Assembly: GCA_910587155.1 (NCBI GenBank) | Contig: CAJULA010000026.1 | Location: forward strand, 1-41,780 | DNA length: 41,780 nt | Reading direction: 5' to 3' | DNA from: an uncultured Lachnospiraceae bacterium | GTDB taxonomy: Bacteria; Bacillota; Clostridia; Lachnospirales; Lachnospiraceae | Shown here: in pieces, positions 7,375 to 15,995 of the stretch | Position numbering within the stretch: position 1 is the first letter of the stretch | Layout of the letters: the number at the start of each line of letters is the position of its first letter | Position numbers and translations under genes: made by a program | The notes under the pieces: generated by a model | What the model saw: the letters and a program-made list of their open reading frames with translations, nothing else | Told to the model about the DNA's origin: nothing | The model's database searches: none

Positions 7375-7743
7375 GTGGTTTCCTCCGAACGTACGCCTCG
7401 TTTCCATATATCCCGATTATTCTATCATTTCTCCAACGAATTGACAACCTGCGGAAAGCGCGGAAACCATATTTCATAACACAGTGCCCAAATCACGTTC
7501 CTGTCACCCGGCTTTTTGCTTGTGCAACATGTTCATAATTCTTTTCTTCACGTCTTTCTTTTTATTATATTTTACTATATAGTTACAATTCGTTCATATT
7601 TTATTCACATTTACGTGCTATACTTAATTCAAGTTAAACGAGTGATACAATTCCTTACCAAGGTAGATAAATTTTTTCATAATAGCCCCGGTATCCAGAA
7701 ATGGATATCGGGGCACTCCTCATTTTAAAACCTGTCAGTTGTT
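7375..7743. other. Intergenic region with one stable hairpin
   Basis: The only clear structure is an inverted repeat at 7685-7696/7703-7714 (GCCCCGGTATCC with its partner, one G-U pair, 6-base loop), followed on the plus strand by ACTCCTCATTTT. It could end the minus-strand hemolysin III transcript, although no T-run follows on that strand. It could also end a short plus-strand RNA starting near a TATACT at 7619-7624. No protein gene is supported here. Confidence 0.4.
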
Positions 7744-8394
7744 TTATGCGACGTATCCATACATAAAGATAAAGTGGCAGATACTTCCGCCGATGACAAA
7801 CAGATGAAATATTTCATGAGAGCCAAAATTTTCATGTCTGCTGTTAAATATCGGCAGCTTCAGCGCATAGATCACACCACCTATGGTATAGACGATCCCG
7901 CCGGCCAGCAGCCAGAGAAAAGCCCCCACCGGCAACAGCGCACGGAGCTGTCCGAAAACGAGGATACATACCCATCCAAGCGCAATATAAACCAAGGAGG
8001 AAAACCATTTGGGACAGGTGATCCAGAGCGCATTTACAATCATGCCAAACAGCGCGATCCCCCATACAAGCCCCAACAGCCCTATTCCCGTCCTTCCGCC
8101 CAGTACGAGCAGGCATACCGGCGTATAGGAACCCGCAATCATAACAAATATCATCATATGGTCAATCTTCCGAAATATCTTCAATGCACCGTCAGATACA
8201 TTGACTGCATGATAAGTTGTGCTGGCGCCATACAGCAGAATCATGCTGAGCATAAAAACACCCATAGCACCGAAACAGGTCCCGCCTGCACTCATTCCTG
8301 ACTTGATCAGTAAAGGTACGGAAGCGAATACTGCTAACATCATACCTATAAAATGTGTAATCGCACTCCCCGGTTCTCTAATCGTTATCTGCAT
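7744..8394 (-). CDS. Hemolysin III / PAQR family membrane protein
   Basis: This 216-residue protein has about seven membrane segments and the hallmarks of the hemolysin III (YqfA/TrhA) branch of the PAQR family: an early EPGSAITHFIG, the STTYHAV segment, KIDHMMIF, and a C-terminal SHEIFHLFVIGGSICHF. The Ser, Asp and His residues would form the zinc site of PAQR proteins. Roles suggested for the family are membrane-fluidity homeostasis or hydrolase activity; the name hemolysin is historical. AGGAGG-like GGAGG is well placed before the ATG at 8394, and a promoter lies at 8493-8465. The gene is probably monocistronic. Confidence 0.9.
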   Translation of the reverse strand: MQITIREPGSAITHFIGMMLAVFASVPLLIKSGMSAGGTCFGAMGVFMLSMILLYGASTTYHAVNVSDGALKIFRKIDHMMIFVMIAGSYTPVCLLVLGGRTGIGLLGLVWGIALFGMIVNALWITCPKWFSSLVYIALGWVCILVFGQLRALLPVGAFLWLLAGGIVYTIGGVIYALKLPIFNSRHENFGSHEIFHLFVIGGSICHFIFMYGYVA

Positions 8395-8464
8395 ACTGAC
8401 ACCTCCACATGTTATATATCCGCATATTGATATGTAGTTTTCAATACTACTTGTTGTATATTTT

Positions 8465-8493
8465 ATATTACGTCATATTATATGCAATGTCAA
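8465..8493 (-). promoter_or_regulatory. Promoter of the hemolysin III gene
   Basis: The -35 TTGACA (8493-8488) is a perfect consensus, with a 17-base spacer and -10 TAATAT (8470-8465). Confidence 0.75.
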
Positions 8494-8520
8494 GTAAAAA
8501 TAATCATCTTTTTTATTGTC

Positions 8521-8790
8521 TTACATGTCTTCCTCTATCACATGTATCTCCAGATAATCAAACTCTACCGCCTCTATAAAACAGTCTTTCGTAAATCTCG
8601 CCTTCGCGTGACGCGAAAATTCCGCCACTACGGCATCCAGCCAGATCGGCCGTTCGAGATCAAACCGGCTGCAACATTCGTCAAGGGCACGGAATACCTT
8701 ATGTGTTCTGGTATCATCACTGCCATCCTCTATGACTGTATCCCTCAGCATCCTGTTGTCCTTCCAGATTTTACACCACATCCGAAACAT
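8521..8790 (-). CDS. Conserved small protein of unknown function
   Basis: This 89-residue acidic soluble protein starts MFRMWCKIWKDNRML and ends in a run rich in aspartate, glutamate and isoleucine (EIHVIEEDM). I recall near-identical small proteins in many Lachnospiraceae, always unannotated, which supports the gene being real. No domain or catalytic motif is apparent. The ATG at 8790 has GGGAGG eight bases upstream and is preferred over the upstream start at 8841, which has none. It is transcribed away from relQ and toward the hemolysin III gene. Confidence 0.75.
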   Translation of the reverse strand: MFRMWCKIWKDNRMLRDTVIEDGSDDTRTHKVFRALDECCSRFDLERPIWLDAVVAEFSRHAKARFTKDCFIEAVEFDYLEIHVIEEDM

Positions 8791-8927
8791 TTGAAAACCT
8801 CCCAATCCAGTACCGCATCTCCCGTCCTGCTTCCGGTACAATTCCCGCCAAAGCCAGTTACAAAATAACCAATACTTTTTTCCTATTTATTAATTTTTTG
8901 TTAATAATATACATTGGCACTCTTTTG

Positions 8928-8936
8928 TGCTATAAT
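8928..8936 (+). promoter_or_regulatory. Extended -10 promoter of relQ
   Basis: TGCTATAAT at 8928-8936 is an extended -10 element with a perfect TATAAT. The -35 position, 17 bases upstream, is poor (TATACA), which fits an extended -10 promoter. It lies about 60 bases before the relQ start. Confidence 0.6.
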
Positions 8937-8999
8937 CATAATATAGTAGTACATGGCATACAATAATAGTATTCTGCCATAAACAAACGAGGTATGCAA

Positions 9000-9662
9000 A
9001 TGGAATTTAAACCTTCACCAGACAGCAGCGTCGACACCTGGAAGGAAGTCACACTGATCTACAACTCAGCACTGAAAGAAATCGGAACCAAACTGGAGAT
9101 TCTCAATGATGAATTTCAGCATGTGCATAGATATAACCCGATTGAGCATATCAAATCGAGACTGAAATCACCGGAGAGCATTGTCAAGAAATTAAAAAAA
9201 CACGGATACGAATCCACGATCGAAAATATGGTAAACTATGTCAATGATATCGCAGGCATCCGTGTGATCTGCTCCTTCACATCGGATATCTACCGGATCG
9301 CGGAAATGATCGCCAATCAGAGTGATATCAAAGTGCTTTCCGTCAAGGATTATATTGAGCACCCCAAGCCGAGCGGATACAGGAGTTATCATATGATTGT
9401 CTCGATTCCCATCTTTCTCTCGGACAGAAGCGCCGATACAAAGGTGGAGATTCAGATCCGGACAGTCGCCATGGATTTCTGGGCCAGTCTTGAGCACAAG
9501 ATCAATTATAAATTCGAAGGAAATGCACCCGTATTTATCAGAAATGAGCTGATCGAATGTTCTAAGATCATTTATGAGCTGGATGACAGGATGCTTTCCC
9601 TGAATGAACAGGTCGCTACATACAGCAGACTTTCCAAAACCGCAGGCGCAAATGCTCCCTGA
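9000..9662 (+). CDS. relQ: Small alarmone synthetase, RelQ-type GTP pyrophosphokinase
   Basis: This 220-residue protein makes (p)ppGpp from ATP and GTP/GDP. It contains only the RelA/SpoT synthetase domain, with no hydrolase or regulatory domains, so its length is typical of RelQ/YjbM. Conserved segments are RLKSPESIVKKL (substrate loop), NDIAGIRVIC, the KPSGYRSYHM guanosine-binding stretch, and EIQIRTVAMDFWASLEHK with its catalytic glutamate. The ATG at 9000 has GAGG seven bases upstream. The ATG at 8994 is only one base from that site and is less likely. The terminator hairpin begins inside the last codons. Expression is probably constitutive from an extended -10 promoter. Confidence 0.92.
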   Translation: MEFKPSPDSSVDTWKEVTLIYNSALKEIGTKLEILNDEFQHVHRYNPIEHIKSRLKSPESIVKKLKKHGYESTIENMVNYVNDIAGIRVICSFTSDIYRIAEMIANQSDIKVLSVKDYIEHPKPSGYRSYHMIVSIPIFLSDRSADTKVEIQIRTVAMDFWASLEHKINYKFEGNAPVFIRNELIECSKIIYELDDRMLSLNEQVATYSRLSKTAGANAP

Positions 9663-9686
9663 CTTATGCCAGGGAGCATTCTTTTT
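9651..9686. terminator. Terminator between relQ and galE
   Basis: A perfect 11-pair stem (AATGCTCCCTG at 9651-9661 with 9670-9680) is followed by CTTTTTAG on the plus strand. It includes the relQ stop codon and lies directly after galE on the other strand, so it may serve both convergent genes. Confidence 0.8.
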
Positions 9687-10701
9687 AGTCTTCATATCCG
9701 TTCGGATTATTTTTCTGCCATCTCCAGGAGTCTTCGCACATCTCACGGATCCCATACTGTGCTTTCCAGCCCAGCTCCTTCTCCGCTTTGGAAGCGTCAG
9801 AATAGCAGGTGGCGATATCTCCCGCTCTTCTGTCTTTGATTACATAGGGAATCTTTACGCCGGAAGCCTCCTCAAAATTTCTTACGATGTCCAGTACACT
9901 GTAGCCCGTGCCTGTACCAAGGTTATAGATTTCAATCCCCGGCTTCTGGCGGATTTTCTCAATCGCCTTTACGTGTCCTCTCGCCAGATCCACGACATGG
10001 ATATAGTCGCGCACACCAGTGCCGTCATGGGTGTCATAATCATTGCCGAACACGCCCAGCTCCTTCAGTTTCCCGACGGCTACCTGCGTAATATAAGGCA
10101 TCAGATTGTTGGGGATACCATTGGGATTTTCGCCGATGGTACCGCTCTTGTGAGCACCGATGGGATTGAAATAGCGCAGCAGGATCACATTCCACTCCGG
10201 GTCCGCCTTCTGCATATCCATCAGAATCTGTTCCAGCATCCCTTTCGTCTGTCCATAAGGATTGGTGATCTCTCCTTTGGGGCACGCTTCCGTGATGGGA
10301 ATAAAGGCCGGATTTCCATATACCGTCGCGGAAGAGGAAAAGATAATATTTTTCACACCATGTTTTCTCATCACATCCACCAGCGTCAGTGTTCCGCTGA
10401 TATTATTGTAATAATATTCCCAGGGCTTTGCAACCGACTCGCCTACCGCCTTCAGACCTGCAAAATGGATACAGCAGTCGATTGACTCTGCCGCAAATAC
10501 TTTTTCCAGGCCTTCCCGGTCGAGTATATCCACTTTATAAAATGTGACCGGGCGGCCGGTGATCTTTTCCACACGTTTCAGGGATTTTTCACTGGAATTG
10601 CTCAGATTATCAATCACGACCACATCATAGCCGGCTTCCTGTAATTCCACTACCGTATGGCTGCCGATATAACCGGCGCCGCCTGTTACCAAGATTGCCA
10701 T
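9685..10701 (-). CDS. galE: UDP-glucose 4-epimerase
   Basis: GalE interconverts UDP-glucose and UDP-galactose, and in some lineages the N-acetyl forms. The 338 residues form a short-chain dehydrogenase fold: the NAD-binding GGAGYIGSH (residues 7-15), the SSSATVYG stretch (122-129), and the catalytic Tyr149 and Lys153 in NPYGQTK. The start at 10701 matches the usual MAILVTGGAGYIG beginning and has AGGAGGAG upstream; 30 extra codons in the longer frame lack support. A promoter at 10825-10796 lets it be expressed separately, although the pyrophosphorylase gene lies just upstream on the same strand. Together they suggest supply of UDP-sugars for the envelope. Confidence 0.95.
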   Translation of the reverse strand: MAILVTGGAGYIGSHTVVELQEAGYDVVVIDNLSNSSEKSLKRVEKITGRPVTFYKVDILDREGLEKVFAAESIDCCIHFAGLKAVGESVAKPWEYYYNNISGTLTLVDVMRKHGVKNIIFSSSATVYGNPAFIPITEACPKGEITNPYGQTKGMLEQILMDMQKADPEWNVILLRYFNPIGAHKSGTIGENPNGIPNNLMPYITQVAVGKLKELGVFGNDYDTHDGTGVRDYIHVVDLARGHVKAIEKIRQKPGIEIYNLGTGTGYSVLDIVRNFEEASGVKIPYVIKDRRAGDIATCYSDASKAEKELGWKAQYGIREMCEDSWRWQKNNPNGYED

Positions 10702-10795
10702 AACTCTCCTCCTGTCCGGAAAGCACCCTGCGCAGACATGTGGCTGTATACACCGGCGCCCTTCCTGATGATTTCTTATTTTTCCTGTCACCCAA

Positions 10796-10825
10796 AGTAT
10801 AGTTGAAAAATACGCTCTCTTTCAA
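10796..10825 (-). promoter_or_regulatory. Promoter of galE
   Basis: The -35 TTGAAA (10825-10820), an 18-base spacer and -10 TATACT (10801-10796) lie about 95 bases before the galE start. Confidence 0.6.
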
Positions 10826-10882
10826 GTCGGGAATGTTGCAGAAAACTGTTAAAATGTTAGGTGATAGATAATAAAAAAACAC

Positions 10883-12115
10883 TTACAGCACCACACCGTT
10901 ACCCGCAAGCAGTTTCCTTGCACTTTCCACAGAGTCGATCCCGGTGCGGTTCTTGATGGGGGCAAATTCTTTTTCCCGCACAACCTCATAGGGCAGGCAG
11001 CTTTCCAGTTCATGAATCATATCCAGAACAAGCTGTTCATATTTATAGCCATTCGGTGCCTCCGGTCTGATCAGGACACCGTTTTCATCAAGATGGGGGA
11101 TTTTCTTTTCCACCACATGAAGCGGCAGGCTGTTATTGACGATCTCCTCCAGATCCCTGACACGGAAAAGGTAATTGAGGATCGCCCCAAACTGATAGGC
11201 CGGCTGTCCTTTTTTGTCCCGTGCCTCCATCAGTTCTTCTGTCAGCTCATAATATTCGACAATAGAGGGCCTGCCATCCTCCAGGCACATCACGCCCACT
11301 TTTTCATCAGGTGCCGCCTTACGCACCACTTTGGAACCCGACGCTCTGTTTTCCGCGATTACCGCTCCCACAAAGCAGGGATCAGCAATACGCTGCAGTA
11401 CATTATCCACGGCAAATACATTCAGCCACTCCACGCCCAGCCTGCGCATCTTATCCCCCACACCGCTTTTTTCCATAGAGACAAACCAGCCGCCATTGCC
11501 ATTGGGGGATGTGGATATTTTTCCTTTTTCTTCCATATATACTTTGCCGTCATAATCAGATGCCGGCGCCATTTCCTGCCGGAAGAAAAAAACATACTCT
11601 TCACGATAGCCAAAGAAATCATGCTCTTGAAAGAATGTCGTGGTAGCCTCATGGTTTTTATCACTTGTCATAATAAAAAAAGGAATCCAGGCGCCGCTTT
11701 GTTCCACCACATCCAGCGTATTGCGGATAATCCGCTCAAATATATAGACCGGTCTGGTCAATCCGATATCGTACATCCCCTTGGGATCGTCAGAGCCAAG
11801 TCTGGTGCCCATACCGCCGGCCAACAGCACTGCCCCCACCTTTCCCGCCCTGATGGCATCCAGGCCGATTCGGGTAAACTCTTCCCGACGCCGCGCGATC
11901 TCATCCAGCTCCATGGCCGCCAGCGGCTCTATCTTCCCCCGCTGTGCTGCCTGCTCCCCTTCCTTCGATGCAAAAGAGAGCATGGAAAAATCCGTCGCCA
12001 TCACCTGCGCCAACAGTTCTTCCTGCTGATCGGCTGTCAGCTGTTCATAATAGTTCAGGACATGGAGCTGCCCGAACTGTTTTAATTTTTCATATGCTTC
12101 CTCGTAATTTGTCAT
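10883..12115 (-). CDS. UDPGP-family uridylyltransferase (UDP-N-acetylhexosamine pyrophosphorylase type)
   Basis: This 410-residue protein resembles the eukaryote-type UAP/AGX branch of the UDP-sugar pyrophosphorylases and not bacterial GalU or GlmU. The nucleotide-binding motif LAGGMGTRLG (98-107) is followed by PKGMYDIGL, and GVEWLNVFAVDNVL carries the metal-binding aspartate. The reaction would be sugar-1-phosphate plus UTP to UDP-sugar. Substrate choice (GlcNAc, GalNAc or glucose) cannot be read from sequence; galE downstream suits any of them. The ATG at 12115 follows AAGGTGAG and is preferred to an upstream in-frame start. It begins 23 bases after the leucine-rich-repeat gene, so it is likely in that operon. 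Confidence 0.85.
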   Translation of the reverse strand: MTNYEEAYEKLKQFGQLHVLNYYEQLTADQQEELLAQVMATDFSMLSFASKEGEQAAQRGKIEPLAAMELDEIARRREEFTRIGLDAIRAGKVGAVLLAGGMGTRLGSDDPKGMYDIGLTRPVYIFERIIRNTLDVVEQSGAWIPFFIMTSDKNHEATTTFFQEHDFFGYREEYVFFFRQEMAPASDYDGKVYMEEKGKISTSPNGNGGWFVSMEKSGVGDKMRRLGVEWLNVFAVDNVLQRIADPCFVGAVIAENRASGSKVVRKAAPDEKVGVMCLEDGRPSIVEYYELTEELMEARDKKGQPAYQFGAILNYLFRVRDLEEIVNNSLPLHVVEKKIPHLDENGVLIRPEAPNGYKYEQLVLDMIHELESCLPYEVVREKEFAPIKNRTGIDSVESARKLLAGNGVVL

Positions 12116-12138
12116 TATTTTCTCACCTTTCTGATCTG

Positions 12139-13059
12139 TTACCATATTGACAGGGAGTCAAAAAATCCCCCCGTCCCAAACCGCGCTTCCTTCTCTCTCA
12201 GAAGGTAAGCTTTCATCTCCGCCAGTTCTGTCCCCATATCGCACAGCGCCGCGTCAAAATTATCCGCTCTTAAAGCACCGATATCCAACAGAAGATCATA
12301 ATAGGCCTTTCTGTTACCATACTCCTCCTTTACAATCTGCCATGTCTCCTCATGGGCACATCCCTTTGTATGCTCGAGCAGATACGCCGTCAGCTCCTCT
12401 CTCACAGCCGCATCCAGTCCTTTGTCATGCAGAAGCCGCAGCAGCGCAAGCCTGACCTTACTCTTTCTCTTCTGCTGCAGAAAATAATCGAGATTATTCT
12501 CCATACTGCCGATATCTTCTTCCCCGCACAATATGGTATTCTGGTAGCCGTCCCGGTCGGGTGTGCGCATCACCTTCAAAAGGCGCATATCCCACCTTTC
12601 GATCCAGTGAGCGGAACCGGCCTCCCCGGGACTGAGCAGCCAGGGATCATCCAGCTTATGCACCGCTGCCGCCAGCAGGGCGCCCACACATTCGGCATCT
12701 CTCCCGGGCAATACCGGATGCCCATCCTGTTCCAGAACAATCTGCTCCAGTTTCTCACACTGCAGAAACGCCCCCTTGCCAAATGCAATATCATGCCCGG
12801 GCATATGCATACAGGTCAGTCTGCTGCAATAGGCAAACGCCCAGTCATCAATGGCCCGGATGGTATCCGGCAGAATCACTTCCTGAATCCGCTTGTTGCT
12901 GAGAAAGGCTTTGCGGCCGATGGCCGTCACCTCCGCACTGCCTGCCCGCTGCGGTATCCGCGCGAGAGCCCCGCTGCCTTTCCATTGCAGCAGCATGGCC
13001 CTGCCGTCTCTTTCTTCATATTGAAATGCGTTCTCATCCTCTTCCCATTCTCTGATCAT
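12139..13059 (-). CDS. Leucine-rich-repeat (BspA-type) protein of a MoxR-VWA cassette
   Basis: This 306-residue protein has no signal peptide. Residues about 30-110 form three BspA-type (LRR_5) repeats, for example IGRKAFLSNKRIQEVILP and IDDWAFAYCSRLT. The rest is helical and charged and I do not recognise it. It follows the MoxR ATPase gene by 10 bases and precedes the pyrophosphorylase gene by 23, so it is translated from the same message. Most BspA proteins are surface-exposed, but this one should be cytoplasmic, where the repeats could present a substrate or partner to the AAA+ ATPase. That role is inference. Confidence 0.75.
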   Translation of the reverse strand: MIREWEEDENAFQYEERDGRAMLLQWKGSGALARIPQRAGSAEVTAIGRKAFLSNKRIQEVILPDTIRAIDDWAFAYCSRLTCMHMPGHDIAFGKGAFLQCEKLEQIVLEQDGHPVLPGRDAECVGALLAAAVHKLDDPWLLSPGEAGSAHWIERWDMRLLKVMRTPDRDGYQNTILCGEEDIGSMENNLDYFLQQKRKSKVRLALLRLLHDKGLDAAVREELTAYLLEHTKGCAHEETWQIVKEEYGNRKAYYDLLLDIGALRADNFDAALCDMGTELAEMKAYLLREKEARFGTGGFFDSLSIW

Positions 13060-13069
13060 CCCTCTTATC

Positions 13070-14578
13070 CTACAGCTCCAGCGCAGCTATTTCCTCCTGT
13101 AATTCATTGCGCCGCTCTGAGATCAGCAGCGCGTCATTGTGCCGTTGATAATCCTCACTTCCAAACATGCTGATAAAACGGGCACTGTAATCATTCACTG
13201 TCAGCTCCGTCACAAAAATCAGCATTTCATTGCCTTCCGGGAACACGTCTTCCAAAAACCCAAACAGGGCATGAAGCCGTTCACTTACACTTTTCATCTC
13301 CCGTTTCATAGCCTCCACGTACTCCCCGTAGCGCACCTGTGTTCGCTCAAAGGTGGCTTCTGCACGATCTTCCAGCATATATGCCTTTTTCTCCGACTGC
13401 AGAAAAGAAAGCACCCGCTTTTTCTTTTTCCGCTCCGTCCCCGACAAAGCTCCCGCCTTCTGCAGGGCATCCATCTGTTTCCCGAGCCGCTCTGCCTGCT
13501 GACCGATCAGTTCCTCCAGGCTCCCGGCATCTTCCTTTTGAGAAAGCGCCCGCACCGCTTTCAGGATCCCGGTCAGCTCTGTCAGAAAATCCGCCGTTTC
13601 CACCACATCCCGCATTTCGCTCTGGATCCGGTCAAGCAGCATGCCTACCAGAGAAAGCCGCTCGTCAAAGGGCGCCGCCTTCGCTCTCTCCCTGGCCTCC
13701 CTGGGTGCCTCTCCCGACAATATGCGGTAAATCTGATAATCGCGTTTATACTTATTATACAGATCATAATAAGCAGAGAACTCTTTGGCGATCTTTTCAT
13801 TGCGGATATACTGACTCACCAGCTCTTCCTCTGCCGCAAGTCCCTCTTCTTCATACAGAAGCAAAATTTCCGACAAATCCTCCCAGCCTCTGGCAGTCAC
13901 ATAGGTCTTGCCCCTGACCGAGGCCTCTATCCGGTAAAAATGCTCTTTCTTCAATTCCAGGTAATTGAGGATCGCTCCATGAATGCCCCGCTCAGCGGCA
14001 TATTCTTTCCATGTCCGGTAATCCGCCTCCACATCCAGCACCTTCAGCCGATCCAGTGTCACCACATCAAATTCCCTGACCGATTTATTATATTCCGGCG
14101 GATTCCCCGCCGTCACCACCACCCATCCTTCCGGGATCCGGTGCCGCCCAAATACCTTGTACTGCAGAAACTGCAGCATAGACGGGGCCAGTGTCTCAGA
14201 TACACAGTTAATCTCATCCAGAAAGAGAATGCCTTCCCGGATGCCACTGCTTTCCATTGTCCCGTAGATGGAAGAAATGATCTCGCTCATGGTATACTCA
14301 GATACATCTGTCATAACGCCGTCATATTCTTTCCTGCAGATGAACGGAAGTCCCAGCGCAGACTGCCTCGTATGGTGGGTCATGGAATAAGATACCAGCG
14401 CCAGCCCCAGTTCCTGCGCAATCTGTTCCATAATGGCTGTCTTGCCGATCCCCGGCGCCCCCAGCAGGAATACGGGCCGCTGGCGCACAACCGGAATCCG
14501 GTATTCCCCGAATTCGTCTTTTTTCAGATAGATCCGCACACAATCCTTAATATAGTCTTTCGCCTGCTTAATATTCAT
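13070..14578 (-). CDS. MoxR-type AAA+ ATPase
   Basis: This 502-residue protein has an N-terminal AAA+ module: Walker A GAPGIGKT (40-47), Walker B ILFLDE (117-122), and a sensor-1 asparagine in TAGNPPEYN (157-165). The second half (about 260-490) is a long helical region rich in charged residues. MoxR ATPases act as chaperones that remodel protein complexes together with a von Willebrand factor A partner, and such a partner is encoded just upstream (5-base gap). The distinct helical C-terminus may be the interaction arm. It shares the message with the leucine-rich-repeat gene that follows. Confidence 0.88.
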   Translation of the reverse strand: MNIKQAKDYIKDCVRIYLKKDEFGEYRIPVVRQRPVFLLGAPGIGKTAIMEQIAQELGLALVSYSMTHHTRQSALGLPFICRKEYDGVMTDVSEYTMSEIISSIYGTMESSGIREGILFLDEINCVSETLAPSMLQFLQYKVFGRHRIPEGWVVVTAGNPPEYNKSVREFDVVTLDRLKVLDVEADYRTWKEYAAERGIHGAILNYLELKKEHFYRIEASVRGKTYVTARGWEDLSEILLLYEEEGLAAEEELVSQYIRNEKIAKEFSAYYDLYNKYKRDYQIYRILSGEAPREARERAKAAPFDERLSLVGMLLDRIQSEMRDVVETADFLTELTGILKAVRALSQKEDAGSLEELIGQQAERLGKQMDALQKAGALSGTERKKKKRVLSFLQSEKKAYMLEDRAEATFERTQVRYGEYVEAMKREMKSVSERLHALFGFLEDVFPEGNEMLIFVTELTVNDYSARFISMFGSEDYQRHNDALLISERRNELQEEIAALEL

Positions 14579-14583
14579 CCCTC

Positions 14584-15897
14584 TTATTCCTCCTCAAGCA
14601 TATCATCATACAGCGTGACCGAGATCGCCCAGGGCGGAGGCGGCATCCGGTTATCATCTTCCTGGGTAAAAGCAAAAATCACTTCGTATTCCGGCATCGT
14701 CTCCGGGTAGATTCCATACCCATCCGCAAAGTAAATCATCCCCTTCAGATTCTCAAACTCCCCCCTCTCCCTGAGTTCTTCCAGATAAAGGAAGGCGGGC
14801 CTGAAATCCGTAGCCCCGAATCCCTGTAATTTCCCCTCTTTCATAAAGCGGTCAAAATCGGCATCACAGGTGATCTTTGTATCACTCTGCACCATATTGT
14901 CACATTGCAGAATATGGACATTGATCTTGTGAAAAAAATTTTCGCTTCCTTTGAGGATGGAATAAGTTTTCCGCAAAAATCCCCTTACCGTCTCACCGCG
15001 GCAGGAAGCGGAAGTATCAAGCACAATCACAAATTCCTTTACTTTATGCTCCTCTTTATATTCCAGAGGTTCTACCAACGGCAGATTTCCATAGACAGAC
15101 AGTCCATACGTATAATAAATATAGTCAAACTCGTCCTCATTGATCCGGATATCTTCCCCCATCACGCAAAAGCGCCGGAGCAGCTCTCCATAATCATAGT
15201 GTTCCCTGGTAGCCTGTGCAAGATTCTTTTCCAGACTTTCCGAACGGTTCTTATCGCGGGAAAATGTTTTCAGATCCGTTTTCACCCGTTCGCTGATCTT
15301 TTTCCACTGCTGGGGCGTTATGCTCATTTCCTCTTGGCTATCCCAGTATCTGTGCGCGTCCTGGACAAACAGGGCCGTCAATTCCTTTTTCTCCAGAGGG
15401 CCCATGCCGTTTTTCTTAAAATACCGGTAAATTTTCTCTGCGGTCAGACCTCCTGCATCCACTTTCATCCAGTGCAGTTTACGCGCCCGTTCCTCATCCT
15501 TTTTCATGGCGATATCGGGAAATCCGATCTCCAGTATGGTTTCTTCCACTGCCATATCCGCCGCCATATCCCAGTATTCCCGTTCCAGCTTATCATACTG
15601 AAAACTATGAAAAAAGATACAATGCAGTACTATATGCAGATATATATGAGCAATGCTGCTCTCCTCTTCCTGATATCTGCGCAGCACATAGACAGGGTCA
15701 TAATACAAATATTTGCCGTCACAGGCCATACAGCCTGTTACCTTTCCCGAAACCGGCTCCAGCTGCGCAAGCGCCGTATCCAGAAAACGCAAATGCATCA
15801 TAATGCTGTCTCTGGCCAGCCGCATAACCCGCTCTGCCAGCGCCTTTACTTTTGTGTTCTGTCTGCTTTCGTGATCACTGTTTTGTTTTGAGCGCAT
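14584..15897 (-). CDS. VWA-like protein with N-terminal metallopeptidase-like domain (DUF2201 type)
   Basis: This 437-residue protein pairs with the MoxR ATPase. The N-terminal half contains HIYLHIVLHCIFFH (84-97), a His-rich helix like that of the putative metallopeptidase domain found with VWA-like proteins. The C-terminal half is a VWA-like domain with the metal-site motif DTSAS (294-298), GATDFRP (361-367) and FADGYG (390-395). An intact DxSxS plus a distal Thr-Asp suggests it can bind a metal ion. The ATG at 15897 has AAGGAA about ten bases upstream; an upstream in-frame start at 15972 is possible but overlaps the preceding terminator. It is the first gene of the run that continues to the pyrophosphorylase. 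Confidence 0.82.
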   Translation of the reverse strand: MRSKQNSDHESRQNTKVKALAERVMRLARDSIMMHLRFLDTALAQLEPVSGKVTGCMACDGKYLYYDPVYVLRRYQEEESSIAHIYLHIVLHCIFFHSFQYDKLEREYWDMAADMAVEETILEIGFPDIAMKKDEERARKLHWMKVDAGGLTAEKIYRYFKKNGMGPLEKKELTALFVQDAHRYWDSQEEMSITPQQWKKISERVKTDLKTFSRDKNRSESLEKNLAQATREHYDYGELLRRFCVMGEDIRINEDEFDYIYYTYGLSVYGNLPLVEPLEYKEEHKVKEFVIVLDTSASCRGETVRGFLRKTYSILKGSENFFHKINVHILQCDNMVQSDTKITCDADFDRFMKEGKLQGFGATDFRPAFLYLEELRERGEFENLKGMIYFADGYGIYPETMPEYEVIFAFTQEDDNRMPPPPWAISVTLYDDMLEEE

Positions 15898-15956
15898 CGG
15901 CGCAGGATTCCTTTCTTTTTTATTCCCGCAGACAGTCTTTGACCGGCTGCTGCCTA

Positions 15957-15986
15957 TAAAACAAGCAGACACGAATGCCTGCTTGT
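15957..15986 (-). terminator. Terminator of the DUF3048 gene
   Basis: An 8-pair stem (ACAAGCAG at 15986-15979 with CTGCTTGT at 15968-15961) is followed on the minus strand by TTTTAT. It begins just after the DUF3048 stop codon. Confidence 0.7.
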
Positions 15987-15995
15987 CCGTTTTCT

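Noticed and set aside
7516..7728. 70-residue hydrophobic frame on the plus strand
   Set aside because: The DNA is AT-rich with no ribosome binding site, and the frame ends inside a hairpin. The hydrophobicity follows from T-rich codons.
13139..14710. 523-codon open frame antisense to the MoxR ATPase gene
   Set aside because: It has shadow composition (His, Arg, Phe rich) with no start signal. The sense gene has intact Walker motifs.
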